From contig NC_134116.1 of NCBI RefSeq assembly GCF_040939455.1, positions 42,857,400-42,921,399 of the forward strand: a stretch of 64,000 nucleotides of DNA, read 5' to 3'. Below the pieces are notes generated by a model. That model was not told the DNA's origin. It saw nothing but the letters and a program-made list of their open reading frames with translations, and did not search any database. Source of the DNA: Microcebus murinus (Eukaryota; Chordata; Mammalia; Primates; Cheirogaleidae). Shown here in pieces: positions 36,850 to 51,804 of the stretch. Within the stretch, counting starts at the first letter, position 1. Every line of letters begins with the position of its first letter. The translations under genes and the position numbers were made by a program.

Positions 36850-37560
36850 CCTAATTGGGTGCATTTTTGACACATACATTTCATGTTTATTATTTATAAC
36901 AATCTATATTTTTGTATATGGTTTCTTAAGGCTTAGGCTTTTTCAGGCTTCTTGCAAGTTTACTTTAAGTTTAAATTATATTCTTAGGATCATATATATC
37001 ATTTTAGGAATAAAAGCTGAATTAACACACTGTATATGTGTATGCATAAATGTATGCACACATACCTGTAATGAACGTATATCCATATTATATATTCTGT
37101 TTAATTCAAAGGTAAGGCATATATCTTATAATTATTGTTTTTCAGATTTTCTTTTGGTTAGTTATGCTCTATGTTCTTTCATTTAAACTTTGGTATAAAT
37201 GTTTCATATTTTAAAAAGCCACCCTCTAAATATTCCTTTAGGATATTGCCTATAAGTAAATATTTACAGATTAATTTTAGAAAAATATGAGATCTATAAG
37301 TTTGAAAAGTTTTTTCTGAGAAGATAGCCATACTTTTACCTTTTAAAATTAATCTGTATGTATTTTAGTGGGTTTAATTTTGGCATAGATTATTATTTTT
37401 TCGTGAGGTTATTCACATTTATTTATATATTTGAATATTTTATATATTATGTTTGCTCTGATATATTTATATATTAATAATTACAAAATTAAAGTAAAGA
37501 TGATAATTTACATATATATTTATAATAACCATTTTACTAAATGCATATCTTCTATTGGTT
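36850..37560. other. AT-rich intron, nothing recognised
   Basis: No repeat or gene signature could be supported in this stretch. Confidence 0.4.
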
Positions 37561-37564
37561 TTTC

Positions 37565-39480
<1,916 letters not shown>

Positions 39481-39484
39481 GCAT

Positions 39485-39900
39485 CATTTTATTGTTATTA
39501 TTATTACTTTCCAGGAAGGATGAATTGATTATATAATTTATTAGATTTTATGTCTAAAAGATGTCTTTTTGCATTGTTTGCAAATTAGCTTTAGTAGCTT
39601 AATGTCTCCACTTTGTATCTTTAAAATTCAGTTACTATTATTTCTTATATTTTTACCTTCCTTTCCTGAGCGGGGAAGGAAGATGTTTATTCCCAGTGAT
39701 TTTTTTTCATCTTTTATATAAATCATTTATGAGTTATTCTAAACAAAGATAATTTAATAAAATGTTTTGTTAAATAGGTATAAAAATTTACTAGTTAACC
39801 AAAACTTCAATAAGAGAACATTTTATTATAAATATATGAACTCAAGGAAATAGGTATCACCCCTGGGACTGGAGAACTGAAAGAAAAGGTTGAAATTTTT
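39485..39900. other. AT-rich intron, nothing recognised
   Basis: No gene or clear repeat is seen. It may continue the old L1. Confidence 0.4.
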
Positions 39901-39904
39901 AAGA

Positions 39905-40320
39905 TTTACAGAGTTGGAGAAAAGGTGCAGTGCAGCTGAAACTCAGACATCTGTGATTTGGGCCATTGCTTAACTGGACCTGCTATCTTAGCACAAAAGA
40001 GAATTCCCTTGGCCTGAGACCCAGAGGTCTGAGGAAAAGGTGCCAATCTGCTGATGCTAACGGTTCTGAGTGGTCTCAATGAAACTGGCTGCAAGTTTTG
40101 GAAAAACTGTAAACTCTATGTGTCTGATGCTACAGAATAACTGTTACTTCTGCAGTGAGAAAAGGATGGTGACACTCACAGAAATAGAAAACAAAAAGGA
40201 GCAAGACTCTTCCTCTTCCTCTAGTTTTTCAGTCTGCTGGTTTGTAATGTCAGATCCTAACAGTGAACCAGATGACGAAGCAGAAAAGTGATTTCCAGAG
40301 CTTCAAAAACGGGCACATCC
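39905..40320. other. GC-richer segment of probable repeat origin, not assigned
   Basis: Wording such as 'CCTTGGCCTGAGACCCAGAG' and 'GGTGCCAATCTGCTGATGCT' gives the impression of a dispersed repeat (LTR internal region or L1 3'UTR), but I cannot name it. A 73-codon frame at 40070-40291 ends in an acidic tail ('SEPDDEAEK'). It has no splice sites, start context or family I recognise. Confidence 0.4.
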
Positions 40321-40324
40321 TTCT

Positions 40325-43300
40325 CAAATTCAAAATGTTTCCCAGGGTACAATCTGATGGCTACTTTTTCCTCTTTTAAGTTAGTACTTGGAGATTCATT
40401 TTAACAATCTCAACTATGTCTTTCTTTTGCTTCAGAAAGTTTCTATCTACTAAGACTTATTTAATTGTTCCCTTTTGATTGGGATGTATATTTCAGTATG
40501 TACTTATGTTAATGATTCCAAATATATTTAAGTACTGATTTTTTTTTCCCAGAAATGTCTTCTCTTCCAACATATTTTATTTCTTTTTCTTAACCCAGAA
40601 TTTTTTTTCTACATCGTAGATTCAATCAATGCCAGTTTGTCTATGATCTCTATTTTTTCCAATACAGACATAAAATTTTTGCATATCAATTTTTCTTACA
40701 TAGTATTTTTGACTCTTCCCTTTCCATAAAAAAATCTTATTTCAATTGAGTATGTTATCATCTCATCTTAAAAATGTCTTATATCACCAAATGTATATTT
40801 TATAAAATTTTTGGAGAGCATGAATTCATATTTTTCACATAAAACATAAGTTTTAAAGTGTACACTTTCTTGCTTGGAAAATAAGGTGTATTTATGTCAT
40901 TCAAAGACTTATTCATACTTTATTGTACTTTGTTTTGTTTTCCTATGTGCTAATTGTGATTTGCCCTTTCACAGAGTATTTCAATTCCTTAATTTAATTC
41001 ACAGTATGTTTAATTGGTTTCAAAATTCTACTCTCAAATGCTTTGCTAGAAGTACAATTAATGTCAATATCCATTATTATTTTCAAAATCTATTAATTAG
41101 ATAAAAAGAAAGGTGAACCAGAATCACCAAATTCCAAAGCAAATAGCTACCTGTCAATTTAGCTTTTTTGTGTGTGTTTAGGAAAGCTCCTTTTCAGAAG
41201 CAAAGTTTTCTCTGTAAAACTTTCCATTAGTACCACTTTCCATATTAAATAATATCTGTAAACATTCATCCTAGATTTCTTTTGGCTTTGGTTGTTGAGA
41301 AAGACTCAGAATCCTACAATCAATGCTGCCTTGGAAAGCTGATGTGTAGGATTTGAAAGAAGTTAAAATTACATATAGCACCTGGCGTTGGATGCTACAT
41401 GAAGAATGGTTAAGAGAGTCATTCTGTTAACAGTCATTCTGTTAGGACACAGATTTGTCAGAAGAGGGAATTAAACTATTCTCATTACCAACTTTTAGTC
41501 TTATCTCACCTGTAAGTTATCTAAAACAAATTTCTTGGAATTGTTTCTATGTGAAATAGTTACATCCACTTCTTATTCCCTTTTTAATACTTTTATTTGT
41601 TTTACCTCGTAACATCTGTCATAGAAAACATATTTTCATTTGTGTTAATATTGTCATTTTAATCAGTAGAGAATGTATATAGTATTAATATCTTCTGCCT
41701 GTATCTTTTCTCTTGAAAGAGATTTTATTTTTGAACATTATAATATGTTTCTATAAAATATCATTTAATTTGGAAATTAACAGTAAAATTTCACAGTCTT
41801 CTATATTAAATATTAAAAGAAAAACTATCTCATGGGTATATTTCTTCATAGATAGTAAAACTAACAATAATAGAATGGATGTTAATTTTTGTAATTCTAA
41901 TAGAGGAAATCATATTTTTTGCTTGTTTACTTTTCTAATAATTATATGTAAGTAACAGTTCATCAGCTTGTTTAGTGACTTTTTTCTTATCACTTACATT
42001 GATACTAATAAATCCATTCTCTGTATTATTTAGTAAATGTATATGTATCATTGATACAGCAAATTTGCTGAAAATAGATAAGAAATATCCTTGCCCCTCA
42101 CTCTTATTCATTTGTCACATTATTCTATAATGAAAACACACACATACACATTAGAATTTTAACACATTACTTATCTTTTCTAGATTTTTTGATAATTATC
42201 CTGCATTATAGTTTGTGATTCTTCATTATGACTTTACTTTAAAATATCCTTAAATATGTATATTTTGTTATAAATATCCTCCAATCTTAATCAGAAATAA
42301 ATACATAAAACATTTAAGGGAGAGTCTTGTGGCAACTTTTTCCCCATGTTATTATAACTGATTTGTCTATCTAGTTTCTTCTCATGCCTTTTGTAAATTG
42401 GCTATACATAGAATTCATTATCTAGGATTTTTATCCTGTCATATATTTTGGTCAGCTAGGATACATAATATCTTTTAAAAATCTTGTTTTGCTATAATAT
42501 CATTCTTTATAAAACTATCAGAGTGTGATATTAGTACTATTTAAAGTTTTTATTCTTGAAATTATTGACATTTTAATTAAGTACTTCTTACAAATGTTAA
42601 TCCTATTCCAAGAAAATGTTTTGATTTCATTTTTTTTACTTCAAATAACCTTTTTCCTTTAAGTAGAAAGAGTATACCTCCTTTTTCAACATCTTTTTCC
42701 TTCTCCTGGGTGTGATTTAATGAACTCAAAATTCTGTGGTTTGATGACTATTAGTGTCTAGGTACTTTTCCTGTGTCACTCAGGCAGAAACATAATCATT
42801 CATTAGAAGGCAACCTTTTACCTCAGACCCACTGCAAAAAAAAATTGTTTGAACATCACCCTCTGACAGCTTTTTATTTTTTTCCTCACCTCTACTGACA
42901 TGATTTTTCCTTTTGTTTTATTTTTACATATCATTAATGTGTCATTCTAACCTGGCTGTTAATCCTCTGAATATTATTTAGAATAATTTTCCCAGTGAAG
43001 ACTAACAAAAAACAATGAACAGACCCTCTTAAATTTGGGTTATTAATGATACCATTTGTATTAGAAAAAACAAGAAATTGGCTTATGGCTTAAAATTGAT
43101 GAATATGTTCTGATGGATTCAGAGCAAAATTATATCAATTTCATGTAACAAATTTTGTCAGTCGTCCAGTAAGACGGATTAAGCCAAGGGGTAGATGTGT
43201 CATCTTAGGCCAGCACAGCCAAAGACTTACTTGGTAAATAAAGAAAATACAAGAAAACACTAAGTAGACATTGTGTTGTGCTGGTTGGCCAAATACAACC

Positions 43301-43920
43301 TCAGACTCTTCAAACAATACGTATACACGTTAGTGGTTCTTTATGTGTCTTCTTTGATCCCTGCCTTGGCTTGGTTCTTTCAAACTTTACATTTTAGCTA
43401 GAATGTCTGTGGTTTTTCTTTCAATCTCCTCAGTTTGCTCACAAAGCAGATACTGATATTGTCAGAGCATATCTATACATAGTTTTGAATTTTAAAAAAT
43501 ATATGATACCATCCCTAGAGAATCTATAAAACATAAAATAAGTGAGTCTGTTTAATGATTTGCCATGGCAAAATGGACTTACTCATTTAATCAAAACCTC
43601 ATGTTAATAATCCTGACAAAGCAGTTGTAATTTCTGTTCAGTCTGAAGCATACAGTTTAAAGGATCATAACAGCAAGATTTGTGTCTGTTGTTTTTCCTA
43701 TTATGTCCCAGTACCTAGCACAGGGCTTTAAGCCTTAAAGCCCATTACTTGCAATGTGTCCTCTGAGACCCTGTCACTATTTTGTATTCAAATTTTGCTA
43801 TTCTTTTTCTTAAAGATGACACCACAAATGGCATAAGCTTTAATCTATCTTAGATTTACACATTTAAAAACTAGGGAAAGAAAAGAAATTGCTTATTTAC
43901 TAAATAAGCATATTCACTTT
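40325..43920. other. AT-rich intron, no gene recognised
   Basis: This is long AT-rich intronic sequence without splice-bounded open frames. A 13-bp direct repeat 'AGTCATTCTGTTA' occurs twice at about 41418-41445. A weak L2-like phrase lies near 43700 ('CAGTACCTAGCACAGGGCTT'). Confidence 0.5.
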
Positions 43921-43924
43921 GGGG

Positions 43925-44265
43925 TACTAATGGGCTCAGGAGATTTTTGTCAGAGGCTGGGAAGGGTAGCAGGGAAGTAGGGTAGAAAGAGGTTGGTCAA
44001 CAGATACGAAATTACAGTTAGATAGGAGGAATAACTTTGTGTTCTATAAAACAGCAGAGTAACTATGGTTAACAATAATTTATTGTATATTTTAAAATAG
44101 CTATAAGAAAGGATTTTCCCAACACATGATAAATGTTTGAAGTGATTGATATGTCAATTACTCTGATTTGATCATTGCACATTCTATACAGGTATTGAAA
44201 TATTGCATATTCCCCATAAATATATAGAATTATTATTTATCAATTACAATTTTTATAAGAAGAAA
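43925..44265 (+). mobile_element. L1 3'UTR fragment (L1MA/MB-like)
   Basis: 'CTATGGTTAACAATAATTTA', 'TTCCCAACACATGATAAATG', 'TGATTTGATCATTGCACATT' and 'CCCCATAAATATATAGAATT' follow an older L1 3'UTR, ending at an A-rich stretch. Confidence 0.8.
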
Positions 44266-44794
44266 TTTCTTGTTTATGGACTCTCACTTGGAACTACTGA
44301 TGGGCTCAGATTTCTAAATTGCCTACTGGAAGAAATAATTTTTAAGCTGGGACTTGATTGACTTATCAGATTTCTAGGAAGTGAGGAAACATTCCAATGA
44401 GAAAGAAAAATTTGTGTCAGTTCCCTGAACATGAAATGCAAACAAAAGGTGGAAAAGTTAAATGTGGCTGGAACATGATGAGAGAGAGTGGCCCACAAAA
44501 ATTGGATAGAACAGCAAGCCCCAGGTCATATAGCAACTTGACTAAGGTAAGAATATTGTAAAAGGTTTAAAATGAACAGTGATATGGTTGCATTCCAATT
44601 TTATAAATATTCACTGACTGAAGAATAATTTATTATTGCTCAAAGAAACTATAAAATTATTAGAATTTCATCACAATAGTTGACTGGCTAAGATATATTC
44701 TAGTGGTTCAAAGAGATAACTTGATAAATTATGTCTCAGAATTACAATGTATTGCAACAGCAAACAACTCATTTTGATATCCTATTTGTGCATA

Positions 44795-45070
44795 GTCACT
44801 GCCAGACTCCTGAGTCTAGAATATGGTACCCTTAATGATTTAGCCTCATCTTTCTTCTCCAGTTTTTTTTACTCACCACCTGCCTTTTAGTACCTAATGT
44901 CCCAGCCATACCAATTACTACGATTCCCTGAACATGCCTTGATTGTTCACACTCTTTTGGTTCACATACTTAACTTTCTGCCTAGATTCTTCTTCCATTG
45001 TTTTTTTTTTCTGAATAATTTATGAATGTTCACTTAGTTTCCCCCTTTGGATATTCACCTGATCTATGAA
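44795..45070 (+). mobile_element. L2 LINE 3' fragment
   Basis: 'TGATTTAGCCTCATCTTTCT', 'ATTCCCTGAACATGCCTTGA' and 'TTTCTGCCTAGATTCTTCTT' follow L2 text. The divergence is high. Confidence 0.6.
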
Positions 45071-45779
45071 TATATATGAAAACTTTCTAGATTGATAAAC
45101 TCAACAGAACTCTAGTTCTCTCTGTACATTAAGTTCCATGTGGCAAGATCATTACTAACAGGATTTAGTGTATTGTATGTGAGAACAATAGTATCAGGAA
45201 GTATTAAAATTATATTAATATTTGCTTTGCCTAAAATCTAAATGATAATTTATAATATTTTCCACCATCCAAAGCCTATTTTAATCTGTACTGTTTCCAT
45301 GACCCCCTTTTGAATCCACACAGCTAAAATTAAGCCTTCCTTCTTTCATTCTTTTGTGCTCCCAGGACACATGATTAATGCTTTTCTCTGCCATTTGTCA
45401 AAGTCTTGCTTCAGTGGAACTTAAACAGGTGCTTTTTCATTGACAAGTTTCCATAGATGAATTGCCTTTTTTCTAGAATTGGAAAGAAATACTTCATTCC
45501 TTGTTTTAAATTTCACAAAAAATGTCCTCCCCGTGGTGATATATCAGAGAAGATAAATAAAATCTGCCCTCAGAGAGCTTATATTAAAGGAAATTAGGAA
45601 ACAACAGCAACAAAAAGAAAACTGTGCAATTATAATAGGTGGAGAGTGGGAGTTGGTGAGGAAACATGGAGGGATTAAGATTGAAGTGACGAGGCTTGGG
45701 GTTGGGGAATTCTACCAAATTTGAGGATGTTTTAAATTGACATAAATTAGTTTACATGTTTACAATTGTCAGAGTCCTT

Positions 45780-46200
45780 TAGTAAATATTAGTATGTGCT
45801 AATAAATAGGGGTAAATGGGCTCTATCAGGCTTGAGCCCACACCCTCACTTACCACCCATCTGTTACAATGGGAGCAAGTCTCAGGCTGAGTTTTCAGCG
45901 GGCACCAACATTTCTTAGCAAGCAGAAACAAAAGGCAGTCACACAACCTAGAGTTCTAAAGTTAGTAAAATCCTGCTCACTGGCCTGTGAGGCATTCTAA
46001 CAAGTACCTTCCATGAAAAGGTTCACTGAAAGGCAGATGCAAGTTTAATCCGATAGAAGGCTTTACAAGCTTTCTCATAGGATCAGATGAAAGAGTTCTC
46101 CATTAATTGTGAAACAAAGGAGCAAGCTAAATTCTGGATGTCGAGAGTTGCTTCAGAGGTGTTAATACTGCTGGAGTAGTGGGATTCTAATACTTTTATT
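45780..46200. other. GC-richer segment, possibly an old LTR, not assigned
   Basis: 'CTTGAGCCCACACCCTCACT', 'GAGCAAGTCTCAGGCTGAGT' and 'TCGAGAGTTGCTTCAGAGGT' stand out from the AT-rich surroundings. No coding frame and no family could be assigned. Confidence 0.35.
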
Positions 46201-46833
46201 ATGAACAGAAGGATGCCTAAAGCTTCTTTCTGGGTAACCAAATATAGTGAGTGAAAATTATATTCAATATCACAAGCTAATTAGCAAAACATTCTAGTCT
46301 TTAGATAATGGTGTTATAAGTGGTTTCTGTAGCGGTCCTTGAAGTATGTTTTGTTGACAAACTATGTGAAATAGTAAATTACTTAGGATACAAATTATAA
46401 ATAAAGTTGAATTTTAGGGAACTTGGGGAAACAAAGTGGGATCAGAAAAAACATTATAGTGGAGACAGACACAACCTCAATTAATTAACGAGAGGTGAGT
46501 AGAAATAACTCTGCATATGTAGTGAAAATCTACCTAGGCGAACATGAGTGCACAATGGCACATAGGGTAAGAAATGATTTAGTGCTACAGCAGAAATTGA
46601 TAATTATCTCCCAATACTCATTCACTCCTTTTTATATGACAATATAAGCACTAATTTTTCGTGAGGTATATGGCCACCAAAAATAAAAGCATCATATTTT
46701 AGCATCTTACAAACTAGATATTGTCATGTGTCTAAGTTCTGACCAATGAAATGTGAGAAATGAGTTCTGTAACATGAAAGATATACTCTTAAAGGAGAGA
46801 CTGTGCTCCTTCTTCCAACTTTCCTTCAATACT

Positions 46834-47142
<309 letters not shown>

Positions 47143-47149
47143 AACAAAA

Positions 47150-48155
47150 AACTTCATCCTGCTATTTGAATCATGGTTATGGTAGCTGAGATTCCACCTT
47201 GGAATATCAGAACAAGAAGGTTAGTAGACAATTTTTCATGAGGTTTCAGCAATACTGCACATTTTCCAAGCAAGAAGTATTGGTGACTTTTATTCACATA
47301 ATATTCTCAGGATATTTGTAAATCAAAGAGAGTTGGAATATAGAGTGTCTTCCTTTGGGTTACAAAGCAAGGATTTGTTCCTTGAGCAGAATCATAAAGA
47401 TAATGTCTTCCTTCAGAGCAAAGGTTGGCCAGGTTTGCTGGCAGTCCCCTTTAAAGGATTAGTATTTCCTAAACCTGAGCTTTCTCAGATGTGAAACAAA
47501 CCTACTGCAAGTGCAATATTTCCCTGGGTCACTCTGAATCACCCTGGTATGACTCAGGAAAACAAGAAAAACCAACATGACCATGAAATTCATGCTGCCT
47601 ATTGTACTATAAATGATAAAGTCATTTATTTCTCACCCATGAATCTTGTTTCTTCTGTCAGGATCTATGAAACCGTGGCAGGCTGATTTGTTAGCTTGCA
47701 AGTAGGATAAAATTTCAAACTCTTCAAAGTATAATACTCTAGAGATGCAGTTATGGTCTCAACAGTTATAAAAACACTTTTTAGAAAACACTGGAGCCCA
47801 CATTCTGACTGATACAACATTTTTTCTTGAATTTCTATAGTGTATATCGTAGAATACTGAATATGTGACACTAATTTAGAAGGGCACTACTAGGGCAGAA
47901 AATATTGAAACCTGATTGCCAAATGTTAGGTAAAGCTCATCTGTTTACTGTTTAAACACATAAATTAGGTAAAATACTAGGGAAGACTAAGATTCTTGCA
48001 ATTCTCAACAAGTGCTAGAAAATTTTACTTAACCAAGGATATTTCTGGATCACTTGTCAATTCCTGGCATGCAAGGGATATGCTGGTCAATATTCACAGC
48101 AAACTGAGCTATGAACCTGACAGTTCTTAAGAATTGTTATTTTCTGTCCTTTTCT
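47150..48155. other. Intron, no gene recognised
   Basis: A GC-richer patch at 47390-47600 ('GGCCAGGTTTGCTGGCAGTC') looks like an old repeat but is not assigned. No exon is seen. Confidence 0.4.
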
Positions 48156-48159
48156 CATT

Positions 48160-48550
48160 TCCTCAGAATGAAACCCCAAGTCCATAGCATGACATCCAAC
48201 CCTCTTCATTCTCAATCTAACCTCTTCAACCTACCAGCTGCATCTCTTTTTTCCTATCCTTCACTACTGTCCCTTCCATCAATATGACATACCTGTCACT
48301 CTTTGTCACTTGCTCTGACCTTTCATGCCTCTTGTCTTTTCTTGTCTTTGCATATAATGCCTTCCCTGTATGTAATGCTGACCCCCTATTTCTTCAACTA
48401 ACCAATTTTTACTCATCTTTCAACTGTACATTAAAATGTCATGTTTCTTTTATTGCTGTGAAACTGTCAGCTGCCACTTCCTATGTTATCAATATGTTGA
48501 CTTCCATCATGAGATTCTTCTCTGCTCTTCAGATTCTCAACATCTAATTT
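48160..48550 (+). mobile_element. L2 LINE 3' fragment
   Basis: 'ACTCTTTGTCACTTGCTCTG', 'TGCATATAATGCCTTCCCTG' and 'ATTTTTACTCATCTTTCAAC' follow the L2 order. The frame at 48284-48547 lies inside it and is not a gene. Confidence 0.65.
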
Positions 48551-49689
48551 GTCATTGTTGTTAAAGAAAGCAAGGAATCAGTCTAAACTTATGAGTAAAT
48601 ACATGGTGAGGGAAGATCTGGGAAAATAATCTTTTATAATTGTTCATGAAGTTTTGTATGTACATTGCAGCATTTATTCTAACTGCTCAGTCTCTTATTT
48701 CTATTCCTTGGTGATTTTTACACTTTAAGAATACTTATAGTAATTGTTATTATTGATGCTGTTAGTTATTTTACATTCTAATTCTTAGTCAATTTATGTT
48801 CATAAATAAATGGATTGCAGACAATGCTGCTTGATAATATGCATTCATAAAATGCATAATTTTTTTCAAATATTGGAACACATCTATTCATTATTTTCCT
48901 TTTTACTGCCCTGAATCTATGCTTCCCATGTTGGTTTTAGTAATAGATTCATGAAGCAGTCCAAAAGGACACTATATTTCTTTTATACAAATTCCACTTT
49001 TTTCATTTTTTTTTCAAGCTCCTTCTTGAGAAAAAATTCAACCTATTTCAACTAATTTTGCTCTAGTATTAATTGGTATTATTAATTCAGAGCATTAACT
49101 GCCTTAGTACTAATATATATCTTATATTATTAAAATTTCATTTTTACTCTGTAGAACATATCAGCCTATGAATGACATGAAAAGGACACACTAAATACCA
49201 AATGAAAGAAACTATTGATAACAAAGTTCAGTAAGTAATTTATAAAATAACAGCATATATCATGCATATATTACACAAAAAAGTGCCAAATATCTCATTT
49301 TTATCAAGGCATTACATTACATACACTTCTTGTGTATATAAACCCCTATATTACTAGATTTTATTAGGGGAGAATTTAAAAAATGTGTACTTACTTATAT
49401 CAAAGAAGTCAATGATATGATAAACTGTGAACGTTGTAGGAAAATATTATTCCAAAGAAAACTTATTCTAATAAACATGCTATTAGCTAAAAAGTAGGCT
49501 CAGAGGTTAAGTATTTAATTTCTATCATATAAGCAGTATGTTTAATTATCATAACATGTTCTTTCTTAAACACTGAGGTAGAAAAAATACAGAATATTTC
49601 TTACTTCACTCATTCCTCCTACATAGTAAGTAGATTCTTCATTGGGAAAAATTAGTTTAATATATGACATCCCAATTAATATTTTTGTT

Positions 49690-50118
49690 GAGGCAGTTTT
49701 TTCCTATTCCTAGTTTGTTGAGAATTTTTATTATTAAAGGGTGCTAAATTTTATGAAATGATTTTTCTGCATCTATTAAAGTGATCATGGGATTTTATGT
49801 TTTATTCAGTTAATATGAATCATCCTTGTATCTCAGGTATAAATCCCACTTGATCGTAATGTATGATTCTTTTAATGTGCTGTTGGATTCGAATTGCTAA
49901 TATTACGAGAAGGATTTTTGCATGTATATTCATCAGATGTTGGCCTCTAGTTTTCTTTTTTTGTGCTATCTTTGTCTGGCTCTGGTATTAGAGTAATTCT
50001 AGCCTCATAGAATGAGTTTGGAAGTGTTCCCTCCTCATCAACTTATGGAAGAATTTGAAAGGATTGATGTTAATTATTCTTTAAGTGTTTGTGAGAATTT
50101 ACCAATGAAGCCATCTAA
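49690..50118 (-). mobile_element. L1 ORF2 fragment (reverse-transcriptase region)
   Basis: On the + strand: 'TTTTCTGCATCTATTAAAGT', 'TCAGGTATAAATCCCACTTG', 'CATCAGATGTTGGCCTCTAG' and 'TCTAGCCTCATAGAATGAGT', the complement of mid-ORF2. It has no 3'UTR. It belongs to a different insertion from the L1 at 50430, because it lies beyond that element's 3' end. Confidence 0.8.
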
Positions 50119-50368
50119 TCTTTGGCTTTACTTTTTCTTTCTTTCTTCCTTGTTTCTTTTATTCTTTTCTCCCTCCTTTCCTCCCTCCTTCCTTTCCTTC
50201 CTCTCTCCTCCTTTCCTCACCCTTCCTTCCTTCCTTCCTTCCTTCCTTCCTTCCTTCCTTCCTTCCTTCCTTCCTTCCTTCCTTCCTTCCTTCCTTCCTT
50301 CCTTCCTTCCTTCCTTCCTTCTCTCTCTTTCTCTCTCTTTCTTACTTCCTTCCTTCTCTCTCTTTCTC

Positions 50369-50428
<60 letters not shown>

Positions 50429-50429
50429 T
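50119..50429. repeat. Large (TTCC)n/(TTTC)n microsatellite
   Basis: A CT-rich lead is followed by an uninterrupted run of about 25 CCTT units at 50221-50320, then CTCTCTTT units and about 15 TTTC units at 50369-50428. On the minus strand this is (GAAA)n then (GGAA)n. It directly follows the 3' end of the minus-strand L1 at 50430, so it probably grew from that L1's poly-A tail. Apparent long Pro/Ser/Phe and Lys/Glu reading frames here are artefacts. Confidence 0.97.
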
Positions 50430-51800
50430 TCTATTGACACATAATAATTGTGCATATTTATGGGGTACAATATGATTTTTCAATACTGGTATACATTGTG
50501 TAATAACCATATTAAGGTAATTTAGCACATCCATCATCTTAAACATTTATCATTTTATTGTTGTGAGAATATTCAAAATCTTCTCTTCTAGCTATTCAAA
50601 ATGTACAATGTGTTATTGTTAGCTATAGTCACGCTACTATGTATTAATAATAGAGTATCAAATCATATTTCTCTTAATTATAACATTATACCAGTTGACC
50701 AACCTCTTCCTGTATCCCTTTCCTCCCTGTTCTCCCCAGTTTCTGGTAACCACTATTTTCCTCTCTACTTCTGTGAGATCAAATTTTTTAGATTCCACCA
50801 GTGATATCAGATAGTATTTGCCTTTCTGTGCCTGGCTTATTTCGCTTAACATAATGTCCTCCAGGCTCATCCATGTTGTCACAAATAATAGGATTTGATC
50901 TTGTTTTATGACTGAATAGGATTGACTGCAAATATACACCACATTTTCTTTATCTATCTGTTGATGAGTATTTATGTTGATTCCATATCTTGGCTATTAT
51001 GAATAGTGATACAGTAAACATAGGAGTGTAGTTGTCTCTTTTTATGTACTGATTTCATTTCCTTGAATATATACACAGTAGGGAGATTGCTGGATCATAT
51101 CGTAGATCTATTTTTAATTTTTGAGAAACCTCTATATTGTTGTTATAATGGCTGTACTAATTTACATTGCCACCAACAATGTATAAGAGTTCTCCTTTCT
51201 CCACATCTTCATCTGCATTTGTTATTTTTAGTGTTGCTAATTATAGCCATTCTAATTGGGTTGAGGTGATATCCCATTATGGCTTTGACTTGCATTTCTT
51301 TGATGGTTAGTATTGGTGAGTATTTTTTCATATAACTCTTGGCTCCTTGGCTCTTTTTTGTTGCAAAGTATTTTTTTGTTTTTTTTTAGCTCAACATATT
51401 ATGGGGGTACGAATGTTTAGGTTATGTGTGTTGCCTTCCCCCCTATTCATGCCCCCCCCCAGAGTCAGAGTTTCAAGCATGCCCATCCCCCAGATGGTAC
51501 ATATTGCATTCCTTATGTATGGTATATACCCCTCCCCTCCTTCCCCCTCCTGTCTTCCCAACACCCAATACATTTTATTCCTGTATGCGCACTTAGGTGT
51601 TGATCAGTGGAACCAACTGGTTTGCTGGTGAGTACATGTGGTGCTTAGTTTTCACTGTTGCAAAGTTTTGATCACTGATTCAATTTCCAAAATCTGAACA
51701 GAATTATATCTGGTTTGATATTAGATTAGATATGTTCTGTTCAGTCTTTCTATTTCTTCATGATTAATCTTGGTATGCTGTATGTTATCATTACTTTTTA
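50430..51800 (-). mobile_element. L1 3' half (ORF2 end and 3'UTR), carrying a later L1 insert
   Basis: The 3' end is at 50430 ('TTGACACATAATAATTGTGC', 'TATTTATGGGGTACAATATG'). Moving right it passes the 3'UTR ('CTTCTGTGAGATCAAATTTT'), the ORF2 C-terminus ('CATTGCCACCAACAATGTAT', 'TGGGTTGAGGTGATATCCCA') and, beyond the insert at 51370-51656, more ORF2 text near 51740 ('CTATTTCTTCATGATTAATC'). All frames are broken. Confidence 0.8.
51370..51656 (-). mobile_element. L1 3'-end insert, strepsirrhine type, with target duplication
   Basis: T-rich head, then 'CAACATATTATGGGGGTACG', a C-rich block, 'AGAGTCAGAGTTTCAAGCAT', and a 5' end at about 51656. The repeat TGTTGCAAAGT lies at 51359-51369 and again at 51656-51666, with one base shared with the edge. 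It is truncated to about 290 bp. Confidence 0.85.
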
Positions 51801-51804
51801 TACA

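Noticed and set aside
36743..37186. 147-codon frame on the + strand
   Set aside because: It starts in an antisense L1 5' end and runs into AT-rich intron. The hydrophobic content reflects T-rich codons only.
50012..50546. Reading frames of 109-141 codons rich in Pro/Ser/Phe/Leu (+) or Arg/Lys/Glu/Gly (-)
   Set aside because: They come from translating the TTCC/TTTC microsatellite. There is no start context, splice signal or protein family.
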